A DNA stretch of 64,000 nucleotides, taken from positions 248,001-312,000 of the forward strand of contig NZ_BIFQ01000001.1 in assembly GCF_003967515.1 (NCBI RefSeq). Reading direction: 5' to 3'. Position 1 is the first letter of the stretch. Each line of letters begins with the position of its first letter. The position numbers and the translations under genes were made by a program. This DNA comes from Dictyobacter aurantiacus. Its GTDB lineage: Bacteria; Chloroflexota; Ktedonobacteria; Ktedonobacterales; Ktedonobacteraceae. Below the pieces are notes generated by a model, which was not told the origin of the DNA, did not search any database, and saw only the letters and a program-made list of their open reading frames with translations. This document shows, one piece after another, positions 36,522-44,612 of the stretch.

Positions 36522-37253
36522 CTAACGGTTCTCGACACGATGAAATTCTTCACCATAACTGTAGCCGTACTTCTGGCCTATCTGGGCATTCAGGTCGCGC
36601 AGAAATTTTTCGAGCTCGGCGAAGCTCTCTCCCACCTGACTGTCGTGCGCCCGCAGAGCCTCAAGCTTGAGATCGATAGTTGAAGCAATATCAATGCTAT
36701 GATTTTGCACCGGCGTACCAGAGATGTATACTTCCGAAACTTTGTGCGGCTGCAATCCTTCCTCCAGCAGTTCAGGGAAATCCCAGGGATTCTGGGAAGC
36801 GGGATAGATGGCCGATAACGTGGCCTCGCCGGCCGCCAGGTGATCGGGATGATAGCGGGGAATGATCAATTCAGGCGTCCAGGTACGTTCAGGTGACTGG
36901 CAGATAACACGCGAGGGACGATAGGTGCGCAATTGGCGTACGATCGAACGGCGTAGATCCAGGTCTGGCTGCAAACGACCATCAGGATACCCCAGAAAGA
37001 TGACGTCTTTCACCCCCAGGATGCTGGCAGCGGCACGCTGCTCTTTCATGCGAGTCTGACTTACACGCAGCCTTGCTTCCAGACCGACGTCAGTCGCGCT
37101 ATCGGAACCGCCACCACTGGCATCCGTACAGATAACATAATAGACATCCCAACCCTCACGCACCCACAGCGCCACGCTACCCGCGCAATCAAACTCTGCG
37201 TCATCGGGATGGGCAACTACAACCATGGCTACTTTATGCTGTTCTTCTTGCAT
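36522..37253 (-). CDS. PIG-L family N-deacetylase
   Basis: A 243-residue zinc deacetylase of the LmbE/PIG-L fold. AMVVVAHPDDAEFDCAGSVALW carries the AHPDD zinc motif; CTDASGGGSD, VIFLGYPDGRL and PRYHPDHLAAGEAT (third zinc His) follow. Relatives remove acetyl from GlcNAc-inositol (MshB), GlcNAc-malate (BshB), or from lipid or antibiotic sugars; the substrate is not evident. The ribosome site before 37253 is weak. Its 3' end lies 60 bases from the 5' end of the FMN riboswitch. Confidence 0.9.
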   Translation of the reverse strand: MQEEQHKVAMVVVAHPDDAEFDCAGSVALWVREGWDVYYVICTDASGGGSDSATDVGLEARLRVSQTRMKEQRAAASILGVKDVIFLGYPDGRLQPDLDLRRSIVRQLRTYRPSRVICQSPERTWTPELIIPRYHPDHLAAGEATLSAIYPASQNPWDFPELLEEGLQPHKVSEVYISGTPVQNHSIDIASTIDLKLEALRAHDSQVGESFAELEKFLRDLNAQIGQKYGYSYGEEFHRVENR

Positions 37254-37485
37254 CGCGATTTCTTTCGTTTGTATTTAAATATGTCCAATATGGAACCTGC
37301 AAAGACGCAGGAAATGCCCGCAAGAAGATGCCCACAACCAGCTTTTCATCTATCAGCGTTGCTCGTAGGCCGCACCTTGCGGGCGATAGTCTCTGCCATG
37401 CGGTCTCAAAAAACTGTTGCGGCGCACCGTGTTATCATTTGACCGCTCAGGCACCAACTGACCAATGTTTATTGTACACTATACA

Positions 37486-37848
37486 TTAATCATTTTTGTT
37501 GGCAAGCACCATCAACAGGCCGCCCAGTGTAGAAAGGTTCTTGAAAAAGTGTACCTGGTGATTGGCACGGCCCGCGGGAGTCTCTTCTTTCCAGAAGGGA
37601 TGCCCCACAAATGTTGTGGCTGTCAATGAACCAAGCAGCGCTAGCGCGGAGAGCTTTGGCAGCACACCCGCGGCCAGCGTGCTACCCGCGACAACCATCA
37701 CTGCTCCATTCAAAATGGTAGCCTGCCGTGGCTGCGGCACACCCGCGGCCTCCACTTTTTGTACTCGTCCACCTGGTTCAGCAAACGCTCCTGCTCCACC
37801 CACAATAAAGATCGAACCTAGCAGTAATTGCCCCAGAGTCTTAAACAT
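37486..37848 (-). CDS. DoxX family membrane protein
   Basis: A 120-residue, four-helix membrane protein. FKTLGQLLLGSIFIVGGAGAF starts the first helix. ATILNGAVMVVAGSTLAAGVLPKLSALALLGSLTATTFVGHPFW forms the second and third, and FFKNLSTLGGLLMVLA the fourth. The GHPFW and FFKNLSTLGG signatures are typical of DoxX-type proteins, some of which are linked to quinones or oxidative stress. Monocistronic by position; promoter not identified. Confidence 0.85.
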   Translation of the reverse strand: MFKTLGQLLLGSIFIVGGAGAFAEPGGRVQKVEAAGVPQPRQATILNGAVMVVAGSTLAAGVLPKLSALALLGSLTATTFVGHPFWKEETPAGRANHQVHFFKNLSTLGGLLMVLANKND

Positions 37849-38168
37849 ATCAGCTACTCACAATCCTTCGTAACAAAAGTGACTAATTAACACACTCTAG
37901 TCAGTCTATATAAAACAAGCAATTTCGCTTGCTCTCTATATAGCGCAATTTCAGGAGCAACGGTTTCACCTACCATACATCCTTCCCACGCCTGAATATT
38001 ACTTCTATCCATGCGCTACCAGACACCGATCAACTACTTAATCATTATTGCACCTCTGGCTTTACATACCTCCGAATGATGGAACATCATTTATACTAAA
38101 TGCGTCTTCACTGTAATCATTAAACGCACTGTAAATGCATGTCTATCCACTGGAGGGTAAATAAAGTT
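37849..38168. other. Divergent intergenic region, 320 bases
   Basis: AT-rich sequence between the DoxX gene (minus) and the lipoprotein gene (plus). It has a TATACT at about 38091-38096 and CTATATA-type words near 37906-37940 that might be -10 boxes for either side, but no matching -35 boxes at good spacing. No gene or RNA seen. Confidence 0.35.
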
Positions 38169-39032
38169 ATGTGTAATTATGACGTCAGGCAGCATTTGAT
38201 CACGCCACAACGCGGCTTTCATGCATTACGCAGACTCGCCGTGAGCGCAGTGATCTTTTGTGGTTTGCTGCTGCTATTAACCAACTGCAGGCAGCAGGGA
38301 CAGCAACCTGTTCGATCACACTCGGTAGCTACGCATCCAGCAGTAAATGACACCAGGCGGCTCACCCAACCAGATGGAGGCGCTATCTCATTTCGTGCCA
38401 CCACCTCGTATGCCACAGCTTTACGTATCGTAACCAATCTGGGACTGCAGCTCGCTATAGGATGCGCGGGACCGACTCTGCCCTGGCAGCCAATCGGTTC
38501 GAAAGATTACTTCAAGGTCACGCATGCCGTGGGCACTTCTGGAAAAATAGGAGCCACGCCCACAGTAACCTACTATACATACTTGCCCACAATCATGGCG
38601 AGGTCAACACCTTTAACCCCGGCCAATTGGCAGGCTCGTCTACTCAGCAATCCTGAAGTTGCCAACATTAAACGCCCTTTAGTTCTTCATTGCCCTATGA
38701 TACCCACCAGACTGCCAGCCGAAGCAATGGGATCACTGACCCAAAAGCAAGCGGGAACCTATGTCAATGTCCATTTTGCCGCTAATGTAACCTATGATGA
38801 TGCGCTGTATGCAGCACAAAACAATGGTTTTCGCCTGGCTAACTATTGTTATGAGCACGAACCAGGACAGCCGGCTGACTGGTTACCTATGAGTCAGGAT
38901 CAGATCTTCGCCCATTCACATACACTGATCGTAGCTACCACTATCCTATCGTCAACAGATTGGGCGAAACGCATGGTTAGGGTGCAAGGCGTTATCTCCT
39001 TACAATATCCTTTTTCGAGCGCATGCTCATAA
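38169..39032 (+). CDS. Putative secreted lipoprotein with duplicated domain, function unknown
   Basis: A 287-residue protein I do not recognise. The N-terminus has basic residues, then a hydrophobic segment (LAVSAVIFCGLLLLLTNC) that could be a lipoprotein signal, though Asn before the Cys is atypical. The rest appears to be two copies of a ~95-residue domain (about 75-170 and 190-287). The shared pattern is Y-x2-A-L at the start, N-x-G-x2-L-A-x2-C, a W-x-P motif, F-x3-H, and W-x-x-R-x near the end followed by V-x2-I. One Cys follows LA in each half. Start at 38169 after TGGAGGG; 38139 is an alternative. Confidence 0.65.
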   Translation: MCNYDVRQHLITPQRGFHALRRLAVSAVIFCGLLLLLTNCRQQGQQPVRSHSVATHPAVNDTRRLTQPDGGAISFRATTSYATALRIVTNLGLQLAIGCAGPTLPWQPIGSKDYFKVTHAVGTSGKIGATPTVTYYTYLPTIMARSTPLTPANWQARLLSNPEVANIKRPLVLHCPMIPTRLPAEAMGSLTQKQAGTYVNVHFAANVTYDDALYAAQNNGFRLANYCYEHEPGQPADWLPMSQDQIFAHSHTLIVATTILSSTDWAKRMVRVQGVISLQYPFSSACS

Positions 39033-39131
39033 TACTTTTGCCCGTGCATCAGCATTCACTGTGAGCGACCGGGTAGCTGTTGCTTGGCAGGACCTCTTCA
39101 GAGGGGATATAATGTTTTCACGAGGAGGCCT

Positions 39132-39899
39132 ATGAGCACAGAATTACGTATTATACCAGTTACTGGTATTGGTGAGATCGACCCGGGCATTGACCTGGGA
39201 GTTCTCATTTATAAAGCATTACAAGAGCAACAGCTAACATTGGAAGCTGGCGATATACTGGTGGTGACGCAAAAAATTGTTTCCAAAGCAGAGGGGCGCC
39301 TGGTCAATCTAGAGACGATTGAGCCATCAGAGTTTGCGAAGGCTTTCGCAGAACGCAATCAAAAGGATGCACGCCATGTAGAGGTAGTATTGCGTGAGAG
39401 TAAGCGTATCGCGCGCATGGATCGTGGCGTAATGATCTCTGAGACGTATCATGGCTTTATCTGTGCCAACGCGGGCGTTGATGAGTCAAATGTCGAGGGT
39501 GGCGAGTTCCTGACATTGTTGCCAGTAGATTCTGATGAGTCGGCCCGCCAGATCCGGGGCCGTTTACAGGCGTTGTCCGATACACAACCACCGCTGGATA
39601 TCGCGGTGATCATTTCCGATACCTGGGGACGCGCCTGGCGCAATGGGCAGGTGAATATGGCCATCGGCGTTGCGGGCATGGAGGCGATGGCTGATTATCG
39701 CGGACAGCGTGATGCCTACGGCTATGAGATGCGCGCCAGCATGATCGCGGTAGCCGATGAACTGTCCGCCGCCGCTGAACTGGTCATGGGGAAAGTCGAT
39801 CGAGTTCCGGTTGCGCTGATTCGTGGCTACCACTATACACCAGCCGAGGGAACCGTTCACACGTTGACACGCGATAGTGCCACCGATATGTTCCGCTAG
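39132..39899 (+). CDS. cofE: Coenzyme F420-0:L-glutamate ligase
   Basis: A 255-residue ligase that adds the glutamate tail to F420-0 with GTP. Signatures: IIPVTGIGEIDPG, GDILVVTQKIVSKAEGR, HGFICANAGVDESNV, DIAVIISDTWGRAWRNGQ and MGKVDRVPVALIRGY. The ATG at 39132 has AGGAGG 4 bases upstream. It is the first of four plus-strand genes: cofE, a nitroreductase, cofD and cofC. In mycobacteria the first two activities are fused as FbiB. FO synthase genes are not in the window. Confidence 0.95.
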   Translation: MSTELRIIPVTGIGEIDPGIDLGVLIYKALQEQQLTLEAGDILVVTQKIVSKAEGRLVNLETIEPSEFAKAFAERNQKDARHVEVVLRESKRIARMDRGVMISETYHGFICANAGVDESNVEGGEFLTLLPVDSDESARQIRGRLQALSDTQPPLDIAVIISDTWGRAWRNGQVNMAIGVAGMEAMADYRGQRDAYGYEMRASMIAVADELSAAAELVMGKVDRVPVALIRGYHYTPAEGTVHTLTRDSATDMFR

Positions 39900-39924
39900 T
39901 CAAAATGGATTCCGTAGTATTTTC

Positions 39925-40593
39925 ATGAAAGAAACCAATACAACTAATGATAGCGTGGCTGACCGTCCAGTTACCACACCCAAACGTGTCGCTGATCTTG
40001 CCACGTTGATGCGCAGTCGCCGTAGTGTTCGCCAGTACCAGGATAAGGCGGTACCGCGCGAGATGCTTCTGCAAATGCTGGAAGCGGCGCGCTGGGCTCC
40101 ATCCCCACACGGGCGTCAACCCTGGCGCTTCGTCGTGCTCACCAGACCCGATCTCAAACAGCGCCTGGCCGATGCGATGGGCGCAACGTGGCGGGAAAAT
40201 CTTGAAATGGATGGACAGTCTCCAGAGATCGTTACCATTCGTCTGGAAAAATCGTATCAGCGTATTCTACGTGCGCCAGCTTTGATTATGCCCTGCCTCT
40301 ATCTGGAGGACCTGGATCAGTATCCCGATGCACGGCGCCAGGAAGATGAGAAGACGATGGCGGTCCAGAGCATCGGGGCCGCGATTCAGAACCTGCTCTT
40401 GACCGCCTATGATCTGGGGCTGGATACCGGTTGGATGTGCGCGCCTCTGTTCTGCCCAGAAGTTGCCTGCGCGGCCCTGGATCTGGATACCCGCTTGATC
40501 CCACAGGCGCTGATTCCCGTAGGCTATGCTGCGGCGGATCCCAAAAGGCGCCCGCGCCTGCCTTTAGATAGTTTAATAGTTCGCTTTGATTGA
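39925..40593 (+). CDS. Nitroreductase-family flavoprotein, likely dehydro-F420-0 reductase
   Basis: A 222-residue FMN-dependent oxidoreductase of the nitroreductase fold: MRSRRSVRQYQDKAVP, EAARWAPSPHGRQPWRFVVL, SIGAAIQNLLLTAYDLGLDTGW and LIPVGYAAADPKRRPR (FMN-binding and C-terminal signatures). It starts 25 bases after cofE and ends 8 bases before cofD. That position equals the C-terminal half of FbiB, which reduces dehydro-F420-0, so the same role is inferred here. The ribosome site is weak, which suggests coupling to cofE translation. Confidence 0.88.
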   Translation: MKETNTTNDSVADRPVTTPKRVADLATLMRSRRSVRQYQDKAVPREMLLQMLEAARWAPSPHGRQPWRFVVLTRPDLKQRLADAMGATWRENLEMDGQSPEIVTIRLEKSYQRILRAPALIMPCLYLEDLDQYPDARRQEDEKTMAVQSIGAAIQNLLLTAYDLGLDTGWMCAPLFCPEVACAALDLDTRLIPQALIPVGYAAADPKRRPRLPLDSLIVRFD

Positions 40594-40601
40594 GGTAACA
40601 G

Positions 40602-41537
40602 ATGATTGTCGTTCTAGCCGGTGGAGTCGGCGCCGCACGCTTCTTACAGGGCCTCGTCCAGGTCGTGCCACAGGAGGAAATTACGGTCATTACCAATACT
40701 GGTGATGATCGCGTCTTTTATGGACTCAATGTCTCACCCGATACCGATATCGTGATGTATACCCTGGCCGGTATTGTCGATGAGAAAAATGGTTGGGGGA
40801 TTCGCGGTGATACCTTCCATACCATGGAACAATTGACCAGCTATGGCCATGAAGACTGGTTCGCGCTGGGAGATCGGGACCTGGCAACGCATATTCATCG
40901 GACCGCACGCCTGCGCGAGGGCAAGTCATTAAGCGAGGTGGCCGATGAACTGCGTGCGCACTTCGGCTTAAAGCTACGCATCCTGCCTATGAGTGATCAA
41001 CCTGTTGCTACCCATATTCAAACGCCGGCCGGACTTTTTCATTTTGAGGAATACATGGTTCAACGCCGGTGTTCTGATGAAGTACAGGATGTTGTTTTTG
41101 TGGGGGCCAAAGAGGCGAAGCCCGCGCCCGGCGTGCTGGAAGCGCTTAAAACAGCCGATGCCATCCTGCTGGCGCCCAGCAATCCTATCGTGAGCATTGG
41201 CAGCATTCTGGCCGTCCCAGGCATCCACGATGCGTTGCATGAGACCAGTGGCATGATTGTCGCGGTCAGCCCGATCGTGGGGGGTGCGCCCATCAAAGGA
41301 CCCGCGGATAAGTTGATGCGGGGCCTGCATATGGATGTATCGGCGGTTGGCGTTGCCCGCCACTATCGCGATTTCCTTGATGTCATGGTCATCGATACTC
41401 GCGATGCACACCTGGCCGAGGCTATTGAGGACCTTGGCATCCCTACGTCTGTCACCAATACTATTATGAGTGACAGTCAGGCGAAGGCCGAGCTCGCCCG
41501 CCATGTCCTGCGTGCAGCGGGCCTGGATAATTGGTGA
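40602..41537 (+). CDS. cofD: 2-Phospho-L-lactate (or phosphoenolpyruvyl) transferase
   Basis: A 311-residue transferase that joins Fo to the phospholactate or phosphoenolpyruvyl unit delivered as a guanosine conjugate. IVVLAGGVGAARFLQGL, ITVITNTGDDRVFYGLNVSPDTD, GDRDLATHIHR, VLLAPSNPIVSIGSIL-type (ILLAPSNPIVSIGSIL) and SPIVGGAPIKGPA are family signatures. The neighbouring reductase favours phosphoenolpyruvate as the original donor, as in actinobacteria. GAGGTAAC precedes the ATG. It is followed 18 bases later by cofC. Confidence 0.96.
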   Translation: MIVVLAGGVGAARFLQGLVQVVPQEEITVITNTGDDRVFYGLNVSPDTDIVMYTLAGIVDEKNGWGIRGDTFHTMEQLTSYGHEDWFALGDRDLATHIHRTARLREGKSLSEVADELRAHFGLKLRILPMSDQPVATHIQTPAGLFHFEEYMVQRRCSDEVQDVVFVGAKEAKPAPGVLEALKTADAILLAPSNPIVSIGSILAVPGIHDALHETSGMIVAVSPIVGGAPIKGPADKLMRGLHMDVSAVGVARHYRDFLDVMVIDTRDAHLAEAIEDLGIPTSVTNTIMSDSQAKAELARHVLRAAGLDNW

Positions 41538-41555
41538 AGGTAATAGGAAAAGCTT

Positions 41556-42182
41556 GTGAAATATACAGCCCTTGTCCCTGTGAAATCGCTTGAAGCGGCG
41601 AAAAGCCGACTCGCTTCCCACCTGACAGCCGAACAACGCGCCAGTCTTATGCTGGATATGCTCCACCATGTTTTGCAGACCTTGCAGGTAAGCCAGGTCT
41701 TCGAGCATGTCTCGGTTGTTAGCGCTGATACTCGCGTGCTACAGCAAGCTCAACATTGGGGGGCGCAGGCTCTGGTAGAAACACAAGCTGGTCACAATCC
41801 CGCTTTGACCGCCGCCGCTACCCATGAGCTTTTGCAGGGGGCCGATGCCCTGTTAACCATATCAGCCGACCTGCCTTTGCTGCAGGTGGCTGATATTGGC
41901 CAACTTGTTGAAGAATCGAGATGTCACGATGTTGTCATTGCCACATCACAGGATGGCACCGGGACCAATGCCCTGCTTACCCATCCTCCACTGATCCTGC
42001 CCTATAAATTTGGCGTGAATAGCCGCTACCATCACCAGAATGAAGCCCAAAAACGCCATCTTAGCTACACGGTCCATCATAGCCTTGGACTTTCCCTGGA
42101 TATCGACACGATTGAGGATATCTCGGCCCTTGAGCGCTATGATATGACTACATTTGCCTCTTGCGGTCGCCTGGTTCTCTGA
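41556..42182 (+). CDS. cofC: Phospholactate/PEP guanylyltransferase
   Basis: A 208-residue nucleotidyltransferase that activates 2-phospholactate or phosphoenolpyruvate with GTP. ALVPVKSLEAAKSRLA is the nucleotide-binding N-terminus; AQALVETQAGHNPALTAAA, ADALLTISADLPLLQ (metal Asp) and IATSQDGTGTNALL follow. FGVNSRYHHQNEAQ and DIDTIEDI complete the family pattern. A GTG start at 41556 has TAGGAAAAG upstream. It is last in the F420 block and converges with the dioxygenase gene after 19 bases. Confidence 0.95.
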   Translation: MKYTALVPVKSLEAAKSRLASHLTAEQRASLMLDMLHHVLQTLQVSQVFEHVSVVSADTRVLQQAQHWGAQALVETQAGHNPALTAAATHELLQGADALLTISADLPLLQVADIGQLVEESRCHDVVIATSQDGTGTNALLTHPPLILPYKFGVNSRYHHQNEAQKRHLSYTVHHSLGLSLDIDTIEDISALERYDMTTFASCGRLVL

Positions 42183-42201
42183 TACAGGCGTCAACAACAC
42201 T

Positions 42202-43017
42202 TTAGTGTGGACCTGCCATGCCAAATTCGGTGCCACAGGGTCCACCATCAGTATTCTCAGCAATGGAGACCTCTTCACCGTTCAGGGTTAGGATCGGTCG
42301 GTACCAGAGCGACATGCGCTCGGAGGAGCGGCCAATATAGTGACAGATGAATGAGCGCCGATAGCGGTCCCGGCTGGTGTTGGGCTGCGAACCATGAACC
42401 AGGCTGCCATTGAAGAATAAGACATCACCCGGCTCCATATCCACCGGCACCGCCTGCAATCCCTCGGGGATAGGAACATAGTCTTTGGTAAAGGAGACGC
42501 TCTCATCAGCCTCTTCTGGACAGCAGATACCCATGTTCTGCGTTCCCGGCACCACCTCCAGACCACCATTCTCTCGATCCACCTTGTCCAGCGCAATCCA
42601 GGCCGCGATGCACGTTCCCGGTTCAACACGCAGGAAAAAGTTGTCCTGGTGCAGCGCCTGCCCTTTCCCACCCGCCGGCTTAAAGTAGAGCATGCTCTGC
42701 GCGGCCAGCGGTTCCTCTCCGAATAGATCTTCCAGAATATTCCCTAGTCGTGGATCCAGCAGATAGCGCAGAGCCATATCGTTAAAGCGATGTGGATGCA
42801 TGATACGCGGATATTGCTTGAGTATATCTCCATTGGCCTGCTCGGCGGGAACCGGCTCAAAGTAGCCGGGAACGCGTCCTCGGGCATGCACCTGCATGAA
42901 ATTTTGGATCAGTGCTTCGACTTCGGAGGGTGCCAACAGGTTCTGTATCACCAGGTAACCATCTTGCTGAAATGCTCGCAGTTGCTCAGCTGTTAGTCGC
43001 TTCATCGTCGTTGACAT
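42202..43017 (-). CDS. Phytanoyl-CoA dioxygenase family protein
   Basis: A 271-residue Fe(II)/2-oxoglutarate oxygenase. Iron ligands are visible in GQALHQDNFFLRV (HxD) and GSLVHGSQPN (second His); RDRYRRSFICHY holds the 2-oxoglutarate Arg. The N-terminus FQQDGYLVIQNLL is typical. The family hydroxylates small molecules or lipids; the substrate is unknown. The ATG at 43017 has AGAGGA about 7 bases upstream. The divergent AraC regulator at 43187 is a natural candidate to control it, since such pairs often share a promoter region. Confidence 0.9.
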   Translation of the reverse strand: MSTTMKRLTAEQLRAFQQDGYLVIQNLLAPSEVEALIQNFMQVHARGRVPGYFEPVPAEQANGDILKQYPRIMHPHRFNDMALRYLLDPRLGNILEDLFGEEPLAAQSMLYFKPAGGKGQALHQDNFFLRVEPGTCIAAWIALDKVDRENGGLEVVPGTQNMGICCPEEADESVSFTKDYVPIPEGLQAVPVDMEPGDVLFFNGSLVHGSQPNTSRDRYRRSFICHYIGRSSERMSLWYRPILTLNGEEVSIAENTDGGPCGTEFGMAGPH

Positions 43018-43060
43018 GCTTATCCTCTTCTTTCTCAATAATTAAGCTGGCAGCGTTTCT

Positions 43061-43097
43061 GACTCCCGTCCCCCTGGGGGCACGTGCGCGCCCCCAT
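43061..43097 (-). repeat. Detached terminal hairpin of the variable-palindrome repeat unit
   Basis: On the minus strand this reads TGGGGGCGCGCACGTGCCCC followed by an ACGGGAGTCAG tail. That matches the right end of copy B (GGGGGCGC...GTGCCCCC...GGGGTCAG) and copies E and F. The palindrome and left module are absent. It lies between the dioxygenase and AraC genes. Confidence 0.7.
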
Positions 43098-43186
43098 GAC
43101 CGGATAACTGCCCTGCCTTTACTGTAGCTGACCCTGGCAGAAAAAAGAATAGACAGGCCGGTCGAGAACATGTACAATCCTGCTAT

Positions 43187-44092
43187 ATGACAATTGAAGA
43201 AATGACCTCACCACCACCAGCGATTCTCGTTACAGGCTCCTTTCAAGAGCATGAGGATTACGCAGTTTATCGCGCACATGGATCAGGCAACTGGCTCATC
43301 ACCTATACACTCGCGGGTCAGGGGCTCTATCGCCAACCTGGCGTGCAGTTGCTGGCCACGCCAGGAACGCTTGTCTTGCTGCAACCGGATGCCGTTCACG
43401 ATTACTCGGTTCCCCGTGATGGCTATTGGGAGTTTCTCTGGACCCATTTTCAGCCACGTTTGAGCTGGCTGTCGTGGTGGCAACTACCTGAAAAAGGACG
43501 CGGATTGTATGCCATCTCTTTATCATCTTCAGCGATACGTGAACGGATACACAATACATTCCTACAACTGCATGCCGATGCCAGCGCTCCCTCAAGCCAT
43601 CTTTCCACTTCTCGGCCGGAGAACAACTCACCAGGCGTCCAGAGAAGCATGGATATGCTGCAACGTGAACTGGCACTCAATGGGCTCGAAGAGATCTTAT
43701 TGCTGGCTACCCGTGCATCAGCGCAACAGGTCAGGCAGGCGCTAGACCCACGCATCCAGTCGCTGCTGCAGATGATGGCGGAAAACCTTAAAACACAGTA
43801 TGATCTGAAGACGTTGGCCGCGCTGGTCGCGCTTTCTCCCTCACGCCTCTCTCACCTTTTTAAACAGGAAACAGGTAATTCGCTGATCAACGTGCTGATC
43901 GCCCTGCGGCTGGACAAAGCTACCAGGCTACTGGAGTTCAGCAACCTCACCATCGCCACCATCGCGGAAGAAGTAGGTTTTAGCAGCCCTTTTTATTTTA
44001 GCAGACAATTTCATCAACGCTTTGGACAGAGTCCTAGCGAGTACAGGCAGGCATTGGAGCAGCATACTGCACACCAACCACTGACACCATGA
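43187..44092 (+). CDS. AraC-family transcriptional regulator
   Basis: A 301-residue regulator. The N-terminal half is a cupin-like sensor (~20-110: GNWLITYTLAGQGLYRQPG, TLVLLQPDAVHDYSVPRDGYWEFLWTHF), of the kind that binds sugars or small effectors. The C-terminal ~100 residues hold two helix-turn-helix motifs: LKTLAALVALSPSRLSHLFKQETG and TIATIAEEVGFSSPFYFSRQF, ending in the AraC signature QRFGQSPSEYRQ. It is divergent from the dioxygenase gene. Confidence 0.94.
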   Translation: MTIEEMTSPPPAILVTGSFQEHEDYAVYRAHGSGNWLITYTLAGQGLYRQPGVQLLATPGTLVLLQPDAVHDYSVPRDGYWEFLWTHFQPRLSWLSWWQLPEKGRGLYAISLSSSAIRERIHNTFLQLHADASAPSSHLSTSRPENNSPGVQRSMDMLQRELALNGLEEILLLATRASAQQVRQALDPRIQSLLQMMAENLKTQYDLKTLAALVALSPSRLSHLFKQETGNSLINVLIALRLDKATRLLEFSNLTIATIAEEVGFSSPFYFSRQFHQRFGQSPSEYRQALEQHTAHQPLTP

Positions 44093-44612
44093 AAAGACTC
44101 CCTACCAAAACATACATGCCTTTCCATATCCTCATGTACGAATTGCACAAAGCAGGTAACTACAGAAATCCACAAAACACAAAATCAGGTCATCCCTTAA
44201 GCAACGATATGAGCGCGAAAGGACATAATACCAGGTTATATTCTTGTATCAACCATTTTTCAGCATGCCACCCATGTAGAGAAACCTATTTTGTGTTTAG
44301 TATGCACATCGATTCTGGAGACGACAAATCCCCCTGGCACGGTCGTGGTTGTCTAAATAGACAGAAAGCCGAACATTTTTCAGCACGGATTGTGCATTGT
44401 GCACAATTTATGGTCGGTAAGTTTCGGATAAACTGTCTGTAGTATACTCCTCTATAACCGTCATATTATAAAGGCAGGCAAGTACAATCTCGTGGGCACG
44501 AGGTTAATGAGCTTAATACTATGTATTAATCGCTTACGGCACTATTGGGCAATGCATGCCATCATTTCCTGCAATGATGCGAGGATACCATGTTAAGAGG
44601 AGAACAAGACAG
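44093..44612. other. Leader region of glnA, 520 bases
   Basis: Mostly AT-rich and without a convincing gene. A perfect 12-base palindrome ATTGTGCACAAT lies at 44396-44407 and a TATACT -10-like word about 40 bases further at 44443-44448. The -35 partner is poor. The palindrome is a candidate operator for nitrogen control, unproven. AGAGGAGAA at 44596-44604 is the glnA ribosome site. Confidence 0.45.

Noticed and set aside
40974-41708. 244-codon minus-strand frame over cofD
   Set aside because: Antisense to cofD and cofC, which have clear motifs and tight spacing.
44089-44442. 117-codon frame overlapping the AraC stop by ATGA
   Set aside because: The overlap looks like translational coupling, but the composition is unlike a folded protein and unlike neighbouring codon use, and nothing is recognisable. 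Not annotated.
44093-44612. Glutamine or other riboswitch before glnA
   Set aside because: I could not find the conserved core of any riboswitch class I know in this leader.
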